Position numbers and translations under genes: made by a program. From an uncultured Lachnospiraceae bacterium (GTDB lineage: Bacteria > Bacillota > Clostridia > Lachnospirales > Lachnospiraceae), in contig CANCYR010000014.1 of assembly GCA_947382355.1 (NCBI GenBank), positions 1 to 64,000 on the forward strand: a stretch of DNA of 64,000 bases, in the 5' to 3' direction. Below the pieces are notes generated by a model. It was not told the origin of the DNA, made no database searches, and worked only from the letters and a program-made list of their open reading frames with translations. Below, piece by piece: positions 23,873-33,801 of this stretch; positions within the stretch are counted from its first letter, which is position 1, and each line of letters starts with the position of its first letter.

Positions 23873-25976
23873 ATGAAATATCAGAATCGCTTTTTTACAA
23901 AACTTATATTTTTCATCTTTGAATTCCTTTTCCTTACCGGATGTGGGCATGAAAAAAGCATAATCACCACAATAGAAGACAATCCACAATCTGTTTATCA
24001 GATTTATCCGCTGAATCATTCTTTTACGGAAAATGAAATGATAGCGCTCGCCTTTGTTGCAAAGCAGCAGATATATGCCGTTACTGTACAGATGAAAACA
24101 GAACAAAATCCGGATATTCCATCTTCTTATAAATTTTACTCTTTGAATATGGATGGGGAAAATGCTGCGGAAATTCCTTTTGCCGTGGAAGCAAACCAGA
24201 GATTGCGTTCCTTTGCCCCGGATGGATTGGGAAATATGTTGATACTGTTGTCAGATAGAGAAAATTCAAAATACGATTTGTATCAAGTTGATAAAAATGG
24301 AGTTGTATTAAATCAATATGATGTTACAAATGCCGTAGCTGCCTTTACAGACATGCCTCCGGTTAAAACTATCATGGATGACAATCATATCTATTTTCTA
24401 AGTCCCGTTAAATTTTTGGTAACCAATAAGCTGGGAGAAATACTATATCAGTTTGAAGGCGCTTTTTCAGATATGGCAATGCTTTCCTCCGGCGAGATTG
24501 TTCTTTCCGCTTATGAAGAAAAGGACGGAAGCATTATTGAAAAATTTCATGTAGAAAATGGAAAGCTGAGCACACTTTATAAAATGCCGGAAGCAAGCCA
24601 GTCACAGGTCAATTATCTTTTGGCAAGTGAAGAATATGCATTTTATTATTATAACAAACAAGGGCTGCATGCTTATGATTGGGAAAGAGGTAAAACAATT
24701 CAACTGATTGACTGGAACAACTCAAATCTTAGCAGCGAATGGCTTTCCAATATATACGAGACTGCCAAAGGAGAATTTTTCTGCGTCAATTCAGAAACAA
24801 CCGGTAATCAGGAATATGAGATGATAAAGTTAAGTCCCGGAAAAGAGGAGGCAGGAGAAAAAACAACTGTTTATATTGCAGCCCCTTGCAAAAATAAATA
24901 CAGAACTGGCGGCCAAAGAAGACTTTGATGTAATCTGCCTGAAGAATATGCCGGAGCAAATATTGATAAACAGAGGAATGCTTACAGATTTACATACTTA
25001 TTTGGAGCAGGACAAGGATATAGGTGCGGATGATTTGGTAACCTCCGTTTTAGAAGCATTCAGCAGGAAGGGACATTTATACAGCATTGCCCCCGGATTT
25101 GGAATTTCAACCGTGATTGGAGCCGCAGGGCAGGTGGGAGACAAAACAGGATGGACAGTAGAAGAATTTCAGAAGCTGACCGGAGAAATAAAAGAAGAAA
25201 TGGACATTTTTTATGCACCTGCCAATGGAGAAATATTAAAACGTCTTACGGCTGTCAATTTGGATTCCTTTGTGGATTGGAAAAAGAGAAGCTGTTCCTT
25301 TGACAATGCTGCATTTATAGAATTTTTGGAATTTGCCGGACAGTATCCGGAAAGCAGTGACGTGAACGGAGCCAGCATGCCTTCCATGGTCCAAAATAAG
25401 GAATTGCTGTTAGTCCAAAATACAATTGTGGATTTTACGGATATTATGCTCTATAGCAGGCTGTTTGGAGAAAAAGCGGCTTTTATAGGCTATCCGGCTG
25501 TGGAAGGGACAGGAAATGCTTTTGACTGCCAGGGGATGAATATGGGAATCTTTTCAAATAGTAAAAATCCGGAAGGGGCATGGGAATTTATCAAATACCT
25601 ATTGTCGGAAGAATATCAGAAAAAATACTGTTATCCGGATTATTTTCCCGTAAGGCTGGAATGCCTGCAATATTACATGGACATTACTTCAGCGGATAAA
25701 CAGTTTATCACAGAGGAGGGTATTACCATTGAACCCTATACCTGTGAAATCACATATGATGATTACCAGGTAAAGCTGGGAGCAATGACAGAGGAAGAAA
25801 GGGAGATATTCTGGGAGCTTGTAAATTCTACCACAAAAACAAACACATATGAGGAAGAGCTTATGAATATTGTACTGGAAGAAGCCGGGGCTTACTTTCA
25901 GGCGCACAGGACGGCTAAAGATACGGCACAGATTATTGAGAAAAGGATAACTCTTTATTTAAGCGAACAACAGTAA
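23873..25976 (+). pseudogene. Lipoprotein SBP5, broken by an internal deletion and frameshift
   Basis: The first frame (23873-24928) has lipobox LTGC and the propeller-like half, then runs into a false tail after 'TTVYIA'. The second frame, from about 24879, resumes the family sequence at 'PLAKINTELAAKEDFDVICL' and continues to a normal C-terminus at 25976. Compared with SBP1 and SBP4, about 32 residues of the solute-binding domain ('..YNQANQEFRIDMLDYG..' region) are missing at the junction, and the loss is not a multiple of three. The gene is therefore inactivated by a deletion of roughly 95-100 bp rather than by a single-base error. Both halves are otherwise well preserved, so the event looks recent. 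A separate C-terminal product from an internal start is unlikely to be exported. Confidence 0.8.
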
Positions 25977-26005
25977 GTACTGGACGGGAAGGAATTGCCA
26001 GAAAG

Positions 26006-26857
26006 ATGAAACGATTAAAACAATACAGCTTCCTTTCAGTCAGCCTTTTGGGAGTGGCTATATTTTATCTGATTCCCTTTGGAGGTCTGATTTATTACTC
26101 CCTTGTGGACAATCCGGTGAGAGGAAGCTTTGCGGGGCTTGACAATTACATAGCGATTTTACACAATCAGGCATTTTTAAAGGCATTAAAAAATACGGTG
26201 CTTTTTTCTGCCCTGTCAGTGCCTCTGGCAGTTGGGCTGTCCTTGCTGATGGCACTGGCGCTTGAGGAAAATATTCCGGGAAGAAGTCTGTTTCGGACCA
26301 TTTTCCTAAGCCCCTTAATGGTTCCAAGCGCTTCGGTCATGCTGGTGTGGCAGGTGCTGTTTTGCTATAACGGAACCATCAACCGGTTTCTGGCACATTT
26401 AGGCCATGGAAAGACGGACTTTTTAAAATCAGATTATGGGCTTCTGGTAGTGCTGTTATTGTTTTTATGGAAAAATCTTGGCTACTATATGATTATTTAT
26501 ATGGCGGCTTTAAACGAGATTCCCGGGGAACTGCTGGAGGCGGCAAGAATGGATGGGGGAAGCGGTTTTCAAAGCTTTTGGTATATCAAGCTTCCGTATT
26601 TGTCGCCTTCCATATTATTTGTGGGACTGATGGCAATAGTGGGCTCCTTTAAAATCTTTAAAGAGGTTTATCTGCTGGCAGGCGCCCATCCCAATGACAC
26701 CATGTATTTACTGCAGCACTTTATGAACAATACCTTTCTGGCATTTGATTATCAGAAGCTTGCTACAGCCGCAGTCCTTATGTGCATTGGACTGACACTT
26801 ATCATCAGCCTGTTGTTTTTTCTGGAAAACAGGGTGGGAAGGAATCTGGAAGGGTAG
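26006..26857 (+). CDS. CUT1-type ABC sugar permease, MalF/UgpA-like
   Basis: 283 residues with about six membrane helices. The EAA loop 'ELLEAARMDGGSGFQSFWYI' that contacts the ATPase is intact, and 'IKLPYLSPS' follows as in CUT1 permeases. Together with the next gene it would form the membrane channel of a carbohydrate or oligomer importer. The matching binding protein would be the broken SBP5 just upstream or SBP4. No CUT1-type ATPase is nearby; in Gram-positives such permeases often share a distant MsmK-like ATPase. Confidence 0.88.
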   Translation: MKRLKQYSFLSVSLLGVAIFYLIPFGGLIYYSLVDNPVRGSFAGLDNYIAILHNQAFLKALKNTVLFSALSVPLAVGLSLLMALALEENIPGRSLFRTIFLSPLMVPSASVMLVWQVLFCYNGTINRFLAHLGHGKTDFLKSDYGLLVVLLLFLWKNLGYYMIIYMAALNEIPGELLEAARMDGGSGFQSFWYIKLPYLSPSILFVGLMAIVGSFKIFKEVYLLAGAHPNDTMYLLQHFMNNTFLAFDYQKLATAAVLMCIGLTLIISLLFFLENRVGRNLEG

Positions 26858-26867
26858 TATCACGGAA

Positions 26868-27773
26868 ATGAAAAGAATAAAAGGAAAAAAGAAAAAACGC
26901 AATTTTATACAAAAAGCTGTGCTGTTTCTGATTGTGGCGCTGTTTGCCACGTCCTTTGCCATGCCTATCCTGTTAACCATAACTAACTCCTTTATGAAGG
27001 AGGAAGAAGTGCTCATTCATTATGGGAATGTATATGGAAGCTATGGCTATGGGCAGGGGGACGGGTATGTTTCCAAAGAAGCGGACTTAAAGCTGATTCC
27101 CGACATGGTGAGCATAAAGCAGTATGAAACAGTCCTGCTTTTAAGCCCTGAGTACCTGCTCAAGTTTTGGAATTCAGTGATTCTGACAGTGCCCATCGTC
27201 CTATTTCAGATAGCGGTATCATTGGGAGCAGCATATGGATTTACAAGAATCCGCAATAAAAAAGGGGAAATCCTGTTCTTTATATATACACTGCTTATGC
27301 TTCTGCCCTTTCAGGTGACTCTTGTGCCCAACTATCTGGTGTCGGGAAAGCTTGGAATATTAAATACCTATTGGTCAATTATCCTGCCCGGCATCTTTTC
27401 CACCTTCAGCACCTATCTGCTGACTAAATTCATGCGGAGGATTCCGGTTTCGCTGATTGAGGCGGCAAGGCTGGATGGAGCCGGGGAGTGGAGCGTTTTT
27501 ACGAAAATCTGCATTCCCTTATGTAAAAGCGCAATTGTATCCGTGGCGATTTTGCTGTTTATTGATTATTGGAGCATGGTGGAGCAGCCTTTGATTATGT
27601 TGTCTGAGGAAGCGGCTTATCCGCTTTCCGTATATCTTTCCACCATCAATCAGGGAGAAATCACCCTGGCATTTGCAGTTGCGGTTATTTATATGGTGCC
27701 TGCCATATTTGTAATTTTGTATGGGGAAGATTATTTGATAGACGGTATTTCCTGTTATGGGGGAACAAAGTAA
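26868..27773 (+). CDS. CUT1-type ABC sugar permease, MalG/UgpE-like
   Basis: 301 residues, six or so membrane helices, EAA loop 'SLIEAARLDGAGEWSVFTKI' followed by 'CIPLCKS'. An unusually long outside loop after helix 1 (residues about 45-85, with Gly/Tyr-rich 'YGNVYGSYGYGQGDGYV') is not typical of MalG. It starts 10 bp after its partner. With SBP5 broken, the importer may depend on SBP4. Confidence 0.87.
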   Translation: MKRIKGKKKKRNFIQKAVLFLIVALFATSFAMPILLTITNSFMKEEEVLIHYGNVYGSYGYGQGDGYVSKEADLKLIPDMVSIKQYETVLLLSPEYLLKFWNSVILTVPIVLFQIAVSLGAAYGFTRIRNKKGEILFFIYTLLMLLPFQVTLVPNYLVSGKLGILNTYWSIILPGIFSTFSTYLLTKFMRRIPVSLIEAARLDGAGEWSVFTKICIPLCKSAIVSVAILLFIDYWSMVEQPLIMLSEEAAYPLSVYLSTINQGEITLAFAVAVIYMVPAIFVILYGEDYLIDGISCYGGTK

Positions 27774-28024
27774 AAAACATGTTTATCTATTGGAAAGAAA
27801 GATAGTTGTAGGACATCCTGCTGTCACAATTCCATCCTGAAAGACAGACAAATCACCACAGGTCGCGTTTTTGCTATATGCGGCTCACAACAGTACATAA
27901 GGTGTCAAAAGTACAGCAGATAAATACTTACAGCCATAGAATAGTAACAAAATGGATAATAGCCTAACGGGCTGTTAGGTATATCGACTATAAAAACATT
28001 GTAGCAGATATAGGAGAAAAGAAA
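27774..28024 (+). other. Intergenic region before the HlyD-like gene
   Basis: 251 bp without a gene. It contains the small palindrome CCTAAC-GGGCT-GTTAGG (27963-27979) without a T-run, and a near repeat CAGTACAT/AAGTACAG (27892-27917) with an 18-bp period, not the 20 bp of the LytTR-like sites. No convincing promoter is visible. Confidence 0.35.
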
Positions 28025-29701
28025 ATGGAAGAACAAAATAATAAGAGGAAAAAATATATACGGAATGTGGCGGCAGTATTTTTTGCGGCTTTGCTTATAC
28101 TGACATTTTGTTCCAATACCATTATGAACCTTACGCTGCCCCAGGTAACCGTCACAAAGCTGAAAAGCGGAACTATATATAACAGGGTGCGGGGAAACGG
28201 AAAAGTGGAAGCCGTTCATCATTATGAAATAAAAGCGGAGACAGAGAAAAAGATTGCCCGCATGTCCGTTTCCGAAGGGGACACAGTTTCTAAAAACCAG
28301 TTGCTGTTTTTGTACGAGGACGGGGAAAATCAGGAGCTGGAGGCGGAAAAAGAAGCATTAGCAGCCCTTGAGCTGGAATATCAAAAATCCATTCTGGAAA
28401 TGGGAAATGAATATGGCACCTCGAATCTGGTCATTCAAAATGCAAGGGACGAGCTGTTAGCAGCTATGGAAAAAAAGGAACGCTCTGCAAATGCCCAGGG
28501 AGAAATAGCCGGCTTAAAGCAGAGCATACAGCAGAAAACAGAGGAAATAAAAGCACTGGAAAGCGCTGCCGCAGAGGCGCAAAAAAAACTGGAGGATGAA
28601 GGTGCAGGGGAAAACGGCGATGCTGTAAAAGAGGAAATTCAGATGATGAAAAGGGAATTGGAAGGGCTTTATACAGCTCTGGGAGATTTACAGGCGGATC
28701 TTAAGTCTGCCATGGAAAGCGGAAACGGACAGGAAGAGATAAGGCTTACTAGGGAGATTCGGGATAAGGAAAAGGAAATTACATATAAGGAACAGGATTT
28801 GGAGAAAAAAAGAGAAGCATACAAGGAAGCAAGGAAAAATAATAAAACAAGGGAAAAGCTGGAAGAAAAGGCGGCAGAGGCAAAGAGAGACTATGAAAGC
28901 ATGGCTTCTAAGCTGGAGGAAGAAAAGGAAAGGCTGACACAGCTGGAAGCGGATATTATGCCGCTGGAAGAAGCGGAGGCTTTAGTAAAGGATAAAGAGG
29001 TGGCGTTAAAAAATTTACTGTTGGATGCCAGAAAGAATAATCTGGATTTTCAGAGCTTAGGTGAGAAAGTAAGCAGACAGGAGGCAGAAGTAGGGAAGCT
29101 TGAGGAAAATCAGGGGGGAAGGGAAGTGCGTTCTCCTGTCTCGGGAGTTATCAGCCGGATTGCTCATAATGCAGGAGATACGGTTCTGGCAAATGAAACC
29201 GTAGTTACCATCAATATGATAGAAGAAGGGTATACAGTCACATTTCCTGTAACCTTAGAGCAAAGTCAGTATGTAGCAGTGGGAAATGAAGCTTCTGTAT
29301 TAAATGTATGGGATGAGAGCGCAAATGCAAAGCTTATAAATATCAAAGCAAATCCGGAGGACCCTGACAGGAGCAGGCTTTTAACTTTCCGGGTATGGGG
29401 AGAGGAAATTGCACCGGGGCAGACATTGGCAGTTTCAGTAGGAGAACAAAAGAATGAATATGATACAATTGTGCCCAGAAATGCTGTATATGAGGATAAT
29501 CAGGGAAAATTTGTGTATGCCCTCCGTATCAGGTCTACGCCTCTTGGCAACCGGTATCTGGCGGAAAGAAAAACGGTGGAGGTCCTGGCTTCGGATGATT
29601 CTTATGCGGCTGTTCTGGCAGATTTAAGTCCGGATGATTACATTATTACGGAATCCATTGAGCCATTGGGAGATGGAATGAAGGTAAGGCTGGTGGATTA
29701 A
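28025..29701 (+). CDS. HlyD-like membrane fusion (adaptor) protein
   Basis: 558 residues. One N-terminal membrane helix (about 15-35), a lipoyl half ('YEIKAETEKKIARMSVSEGD', about 65-85), a very long Glu/Lys-rich coiled coil (about 105-345), the second lipoyl half ('VRSPVSGVISRIAHNAGD') and beta-barrel segments. In Gram-positives such proteins link an inner-membrane MacB-type exporter to the cell wall space. The hairpin is longer than in most Firmicute adaptors. AGGAGAAAAGAAA sits before the ATG. The next gene starts 3 bp later and is MacB-like, so the pair is one unit. Confidence 0.85.
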   Translation: MEEQNNKRKKYIRNVAAVFFAALLILTFCSNTIMNLTLPQVTVTKLKSGTIYNRVRGNGKVEAVHHYEIKAETEKKIARMSVSEGDTVSKNQLLFLYEDGENQELEAEKEALAALELEYQKSILEMGNEYGTSNLVIQNARDELLAAMEKKERSANAQGEIAGLKQSIQQKTEEIKALESAAAEAQKKLEDEGAGENGDAVKEEIQMMKRELEGLYTALGDLQADLKSAMESGNGQEEIRLTREIRDKEKEITYKEQDLEKKREAYKEARKNNKTREKLEEKAAEAKRDYESMASKLEEEKERLTQLEADIMPLEEAEALVKDKEVALKNLLLDARKNNLDFQSLGEKVSRQEAEVGKLEENQGGREVRSPVSGVISRIAHNAGDTVLANETVVTINMIEEGYTVTFPVTLEQSQYVAVGNEASVLNVWDESANAKLINIKANPEDPDRSRLLTFRVWGEEIAPGQTLAVSVGEQKNEYDTIVPRNAVYEDNQGKFVYALRIRSTPLGNRYLAERKTVEVLASDDSYAAVLADLSPDDYIITESIEPLGDGMKVRLVD

Positions 29702-29704
29702 AGC

Positions 29705-30712
29705 ATGAGGATGAATATTGTGAAGGAAAGACTTAAGAAAATATGTTTGTACAGCTTCCTGTTTCTTCTTTTTGTATGCTCATTTCCGGCAGAACATTGG
29801 TTGCTAAGCGCAGCAGACAACTGGCAGTTGGAAAAAGCTTTCAGCCGGGACGGAAGCAGCTATAAGAGAATCAGTGTTTTTTTCAGCCCAAAGTCCCAAA
29901 TGGACCGAAGCGGCATTATGCAGCTGAGAAATAATCTTTCGGAGCAGCTGTTTAACAGTCCTTCTTTAGATGCAGGGGATAAAGAACAGATTTTTATAGA
30001 TGCATATGAAGGCACGGAACAGATAGAGGTAAGCTACCAAAACAGCTTTCAGCGAGTAAAGGGATATTTTGTAGGCGGGCATTATTTTGAATTTCACAGC
30101 ATGTCTTTTTTAAACGGAAATAAATTTAGTGAAGAGGATTTGATGAGGGATAAGGCGGTTATTAGCGAATCCCTTTCCTTTGCTCTGTTTGGTTCGGCTG
30201 ATTCCGTAGGAAAAACCATTTGGGTCAATGAAAAGGGAATTGTGGTATGCGGTGTCATAAAAGAGAAAGGAGGATGGATTTCCGGACTGGCAAATTCCAA
30301 TACGAAAAAAATATATCTGCCCTATGACCTGACAGATCAGCTGGACTGCAATCTTTCCCTGACTTCCTACGAAATACTGCTGCCGGAGCCTTTGGAGGGG
30401 TTTGCTGCAAAAACAATGGAAGAGGCCCTTTCCATCAATCGTTACAACAGGCAGGCATCCATGGAAGAAAAAGAAATCAGTATGATAGAGGAAACAAATC
30501 GTTTTCATATAAAATCACTGCTTCAAACAGCAGTCAGGCTTCATGAAAGAACAATGAAAAAAATTCCCATTGTATTTCCGGATTGGCAAAACGAAAGGGT
30601 CATTGTGGAGAATCAATTAATTTTAGTTTACATAATACGGATCATAACCGGTGTCCGGCTGATAATAAGTCTGTTTACCTGCGTATGGAAAAACAGTAAG
30701 AAAAAACAGTAA
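29705..30712 (+). CDS. MacB-like periplasmic-core protein lacking the FtsX membrane half
   Basis: 335 residues. After an N-terminal membrane helix (about 10-28) comes a MacB_PCD-like outside domain: 'GYFVGGHYFEFHSMSFLNG', 'KAVISESLSFALFGSADSVG', 'GIVVCGVIKEKGG'. Normal MacB/FtsX permeases continue with three more helices; here there is at most one (about 306-325) and then 'KNSKKKQ' and a stop. No ATPase follows. Either it is a truncated exporter or a minimal partner that works with HlyD and another ATPase such as the one at 20120. The frame is clean, which argues against recent decay. Confidence 0.65.
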   Translation: MRMNIVKERLKKICLYSFLFLLFVCSFPAEHWLLSAADNWQLEKAFSRDGSSYKRISVFFSPKSQMDRSGIMQLRNNLSEQLFNSPSLDAGDKEQIFIDAYEGTEQIEVSYQNSFQRVKGYFVGGHYFEFHSMSFLNGNKFSEEDLMRDKAVISESLSFALFGSADSVGKTIWVNEKGIVVCGVIKEKGGWISGLANSNTKKIYLPYDLTDQLDCNLSLTSYEILLPEPLEGFAAKTMEEALSINRYNRQASMEEKEISMIEETNRFHIKSLLQTAVRLHERTMKKIPIVFPDWQNERVIVENQLILVYIIRIITGVRLIISLFTCVWKNSKKKQ

Positions 30713-30770
30713 GTAAAAGATAATTTAGACTGCAAAAGAAATAAAAATTCTATAAACTTTCATTTTCATA

Positions 30771-30837
30771 TTGCTTTTTCAAAAATACGTGTTATATTGT
30801 TAGTATAACACTAGCACTCGACAAGTGAGAGTGCTAA
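30771..30837 (+). promoter_or_regulatory. clpB promoter with CIRCE operator (HrcA site)
   Basis: TTGCTT (30771-30776), 16 bp, TATATT (30793-30798), then the inverted repeat CTAGCACTC-N9-GAGTGCTAA (30811-30819 and 30829-30837). It differs from the CIRCE consensus TTAGCACTC-N9-GAGTGCTAA at one base. HrcA should repress clpB here and release it on heat shock. Confidence 0.92.
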
Positions 30838-30996
30838 TAACATAAACCTTATGGCGGCTGCCAAATGAAGAAAAAGTTTTTTTATTTTTACAGAAAAAGG
30901 TCTATGAACTTCTCTCATTTGGATAAAATAAGTCAAAAACAGCCATTTGCCTGCAAGCTATGGCATTTATCAGGGCATAAGATAGGAGGAAGCAGC

Positions 30997-33585
30997 ATGA
31001 ACATTTCAAAATTCACACAAAAATCAATAGAAGCCGTTCAGGATTGTGAAAAACTGGCATATGAATACGGCAATCAGGAAATCGAGCAGGAGCATCTGCT
31101 TTTAAGCCTTTTGGATTTGGAAGACAGCCTGATTAAAAAACTGATAGAAAAAATGGAAATCAATGTGGAGCATTTTCATGACAGAGCTGTCAGTGCGGTG
31201 GAAAAAAGGGTGAAAGTTCAGGGAGGGCAGATATACCTTGGGCAGCAATTAAATAAAGCATTGCTGTCATCTGAGGACGAGGCAAAGCTTATGGGGGATG
31301 AATATGTATCCGTAGAGCATTTGTTTTTAAGCATGCTGAAATACCCCAATCAGGAATTGAAAAAGCTGTTTTCTGAATACGGGCTTACGAGAGAGCGGTT
31401 CCTGCAGGCGCTTTCCACTGTCAGGGGCAATCAGAGAGTTACAAGCGACAATCCGGAAGCCACATATGATACATTGGAAAAATATGGAAAGGACCTGGTA
31501 GAAGAAGCAAAAGGCCAGAAGCTGGATCCGGTTATCGGAAGGGATCAGGAAATCCGGAATGTAATCCGGATTTTATCCAGAAAGACCAAAAACAACCCGG
31601 TACTGATTGGGGAACCGGGCGTAGGAAAAACTGCGGTAGTGGAAGGTCTTGCACAGCGTATCGTGCGGGGGGACGTGCCCCAGTCCTTAAAGGATAAAAA
31701 GGTATTTGCACTGGATATGGGCGCCCTTGTGGCAGGAGCCAAATACCGGGGAGAATTTGAAGAGCGCTTAAAGGCGGTATTGGATGAGGTAAAGCATAGC
31801 AACGGGCAGATTCTTTTGTTTATTGACGAGCTTCACACTATTGTAGGGGCTGGAAAGACAGACGGCGCATTGGATGCGGGAAATATGTTAAAGCCCATGC
31901 TGGCAAGGGGAGAGCTCCATTGTATCGGCGCAACCACTCTGGATGAATATAGAAAATATATTGAAAAAGACCCGGCGCTGGAAAGAAGGTTCCAGCCGGT
32001 TATGGTGGAGGAGCCTACTGTGGAAGATACCATTTCCATCCTGCGGGGATTAAAGGAACGGTACGAGGTCTTTCACGGGGTAAAAATACTGGATAATGCC
32101 TTAGTCAGCTCTGCCATATTGTCCCACCGCTATATTTCCGACAGGTTTCTGCCGGATAAAGCGATTGATTTAGTGGATGAGGCATGTGCTCTTATTAAGA
32201 CAGAGCTTGATTCCATGCCTACGGAATTAGACGAACTAAATCGCAAGGTAACGCAAATGGAGATTGAAGAGGCAGCCTTAAAAAAGGAGGACGACCAGAT
32301 TTCCGCAGAGCGTCTTGCTGATTTGCAAAAGGAGCTGGCAGAGTGCAGGGAAGAACTGGAATCCCAAAAGGCAACCTGGGAAAATGAGAAAAATTCCGTG
32401 GAAAGGCTACAAAAGCTTCGGGAAGAAATTGAGGCAATGAATAATGAAATACAGATTGCCAGCAGGGAAGGGGATTTGGAAAAGGCTGCAGAGCTAAGCT
32501 ATGGAAAACTTCCCGCTTTAAAAAAGCAGCTTGAAATGGAAGAGGAAAAGACCAAAAATACAGAAAGGCATTTATTGCATGAATATGTGGACGAGGAGGA
32601 AATCGCCAAAATCATATCCCGCTGGACCGGAATCCCGGTTGCAAAGCTGACGGAAAGCGAACGAAATAAAACACTTCATCTGGACGAAACCTTGCATAAA
32701 CGTGTTATAGGGCAGGATGAGGGTGTGACAAAGGTGTCAGAAGCAATTATCCGTTCCAAGGCAGGCATTAAAGACCCCACAAAGCCTATTGGCTCCTTCC
32801 TGTTCTTAGGTCCTACCGGCGTGGGAAAAACCGAGCTTGCCAAAACGCTGGCACAAAGTTTGTTTGATGATGAAGCCAATATGATTCGCATTGACATGAG
32901 TGAATACATGGAGAAATTCTCGGTATCAAGGCTGATTGGAGCGCCTCCCGGATATGTGGGATATGATGAGGGCGGACAGTTGACCGAAGCAGTCAGAAGA
33001 AAGCCCTATGCAGTCGTATTGTTTGATGAAATTGAAAAGGCTCATCCGGATGTATTCAATGTGCTCCTGCAGGTATTGGATGACGGACGGATTACCGACT
33101 CTCAGGGCAGGACGGTAGATTTTAAAAATACGATTCTGATTATGACCTCCAATATCGGGGCGCAGTATCTCTTAGACGGCATCAACGAGCAGGGAGAAAT
33201 CAGTGAAGAAGCGGAAAGCCTTGTAATGAGTGACCTGCGCAGCCATTTCAGACCGGAATTTTTAAACAGGCTGGATGAAACCATTTTATTCAAGCCTCTT
33301 ACAAAAAATAATATCGGCGGTATTATCAAGCTGATTTTAGATGATTTAAATGAAAGGCTTTCGGATAAAGAGCTTAGTCTTGTATTGACAAAGGAGGCGG
33401 AAGACTTTATTGTAGAAAACGGATATGATCCTGTATATGGTGCAAGGCCCTTGAAGCGGTTTATGCAGAAATATGTGGAGACACTGGCTGCAAAGCTGAT
33501 TTTAGCGGATAAGGCATCGCCAAAGGATGTGATTGAAATTGCCGTAAAGGATGGGGATTTGGTTGCGGGAATACAGGGAAAATAA
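30997..33585 (+). CDS. clpB: ATP-dependent disaggregase ClpB
   Basis: 862 residues from the ATG at 30997, which has AGGAGGAAGC upstream and gives the standard '[15 protein letters not shown]' start; a longer frame from 30865 is unsupported. Clp N-domain (1-145), first AAA module with Walker A 'GEPGVGKT' and '[13 protein letters not shown]', a coiled-coil middle domain (about 400-520) that marks ClpB rather than ClpA/C, and second AAA module with 'GPTGVGKTE' and '[14 protein letters not shown]'. With DnaK it rescues aggregated proteins. The CIRCE box upstream places it in the HrcA regulon, in line with its clostridial relatives. Confidence 0.97.
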   Translation: MNISKFTQKSIEAVQDCEKLAYEYGNQEIEQEHLLLSLLDLEDSLIKKLIEKMEINVEHFHDRAVSAVEKRVKVQGGQIYLGQQLNKALLSSEDEAKLMGDEYVSVEHLFLSMLKYPNQELKKLFSEYGLTRERFLQALSTVRGNQRVTSDNPEATYDTLEKYGKDLVEEAKGQKLDPVIGRDQEIRNVIRILSRKTKNNPVLIGEPGVGKTAVVEGLAQRIVRGDVPQSLKDKKVFALDMGALVAGAKYRGEFEERLKAVLDEVKHSNGQILLFIDELHTIVGAGKTDGALDAGNMLKPMLARGELHCIGATTLDEYRKYIEKDPALERRFQPVMVEEPTVEDTISILRGLKERYEVFHGVKILDNALVSSAILSHRYISDRFLPDKAIDLVDEACALIKTELDSMPTELDELNRKVTQMEIEEAALKKEDDQISAERLADLQKELAECREELESQKATWENEKNSVERLQKLREEIEAMNNEIQIASREGDLEKAAELSYGKLPALKKQLEMEEEKTKNTERHLLHEYVDEEEIAKIISRWTGIPVAKLTESERNKTLHLDETLHKRVIGQDEGVTKVSEAIIRSKAGIKDPTKPIGSFLFLGPTGVGKTELAKTLAQSLFDDEANMIRIDMSEYMEKFSVSRLIGAPPGYVGYDEGGQLTEAVRRKPYAVVLFDEIEKAHPDVFNVLLQVLDDGRITDSQGRTVDFKNTILIMTSNIGAQYLLDGINEQGEISEEAESLVMSDLRSHFRPEFLNRLDETILFKPLTKNNIGGIIKLILDDLNERLSDKELSLVLTKEAEDFIVENGYDPVYGARPLKRFMQKYVETLAAKLILADKASPKDVIEIAVKDGDLVAGIQGK

Positions 33586-33605
33586 AAGAAAAGAGGGAAA
33601 ATTTC

Positions 33606-33779
33606 ATGATACCAAAGGATCCTGCCATGTTGCTTGGCTTTGTGAATCTGAAGCTCCGGGATTTTTATAAAAGTCTGGATGAACTTTGTGAGGATTTGGA
33701 TGTTGAGAAAGAGGAGATTGTTGCAAAATTGAAGACTTTGGATTATGCTTATGATGAAGAAAAGAATCAATTTGTGTAA
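33606..33779 (+). CDS. DUF4250 family small protein
   Basis: 57 residues, 20 bp after clpB, with GAGGGAAAATTTC upstream. The sequence 'MIPKDPAMLLGFVNLKLRD' and the acidic stretch 'LDELCEDLDVEKEEI' match DUF4250 proteins, which are widespread short cytosolic helical proteins in Clostridia with no known function. Probably co-transcribed with clpB. Confidence 0.85.
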   Translation: MIPKDPAMLLGFVNLKLRDFYKSLDELCEDLDVEKEEIVAKLKTLDYAYDEEKNQFV

Positions 33780-33801
33780 TTGACGGAAAAGGAAACAGAC
33801 A

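Noticed and set aside
23873-25976. Programmed frameshift in SBP5
   Set aside because: About 32 conserved residues are missing at the joint and there is no slippery sequence, so a deletion explains it better.
30865-30996. N-terminal extension of ClpB
   Set aside because: This stretch has no ribosome site and follows the CIRCE operator directly; AGGAGGAAGC supports the start at 30997.
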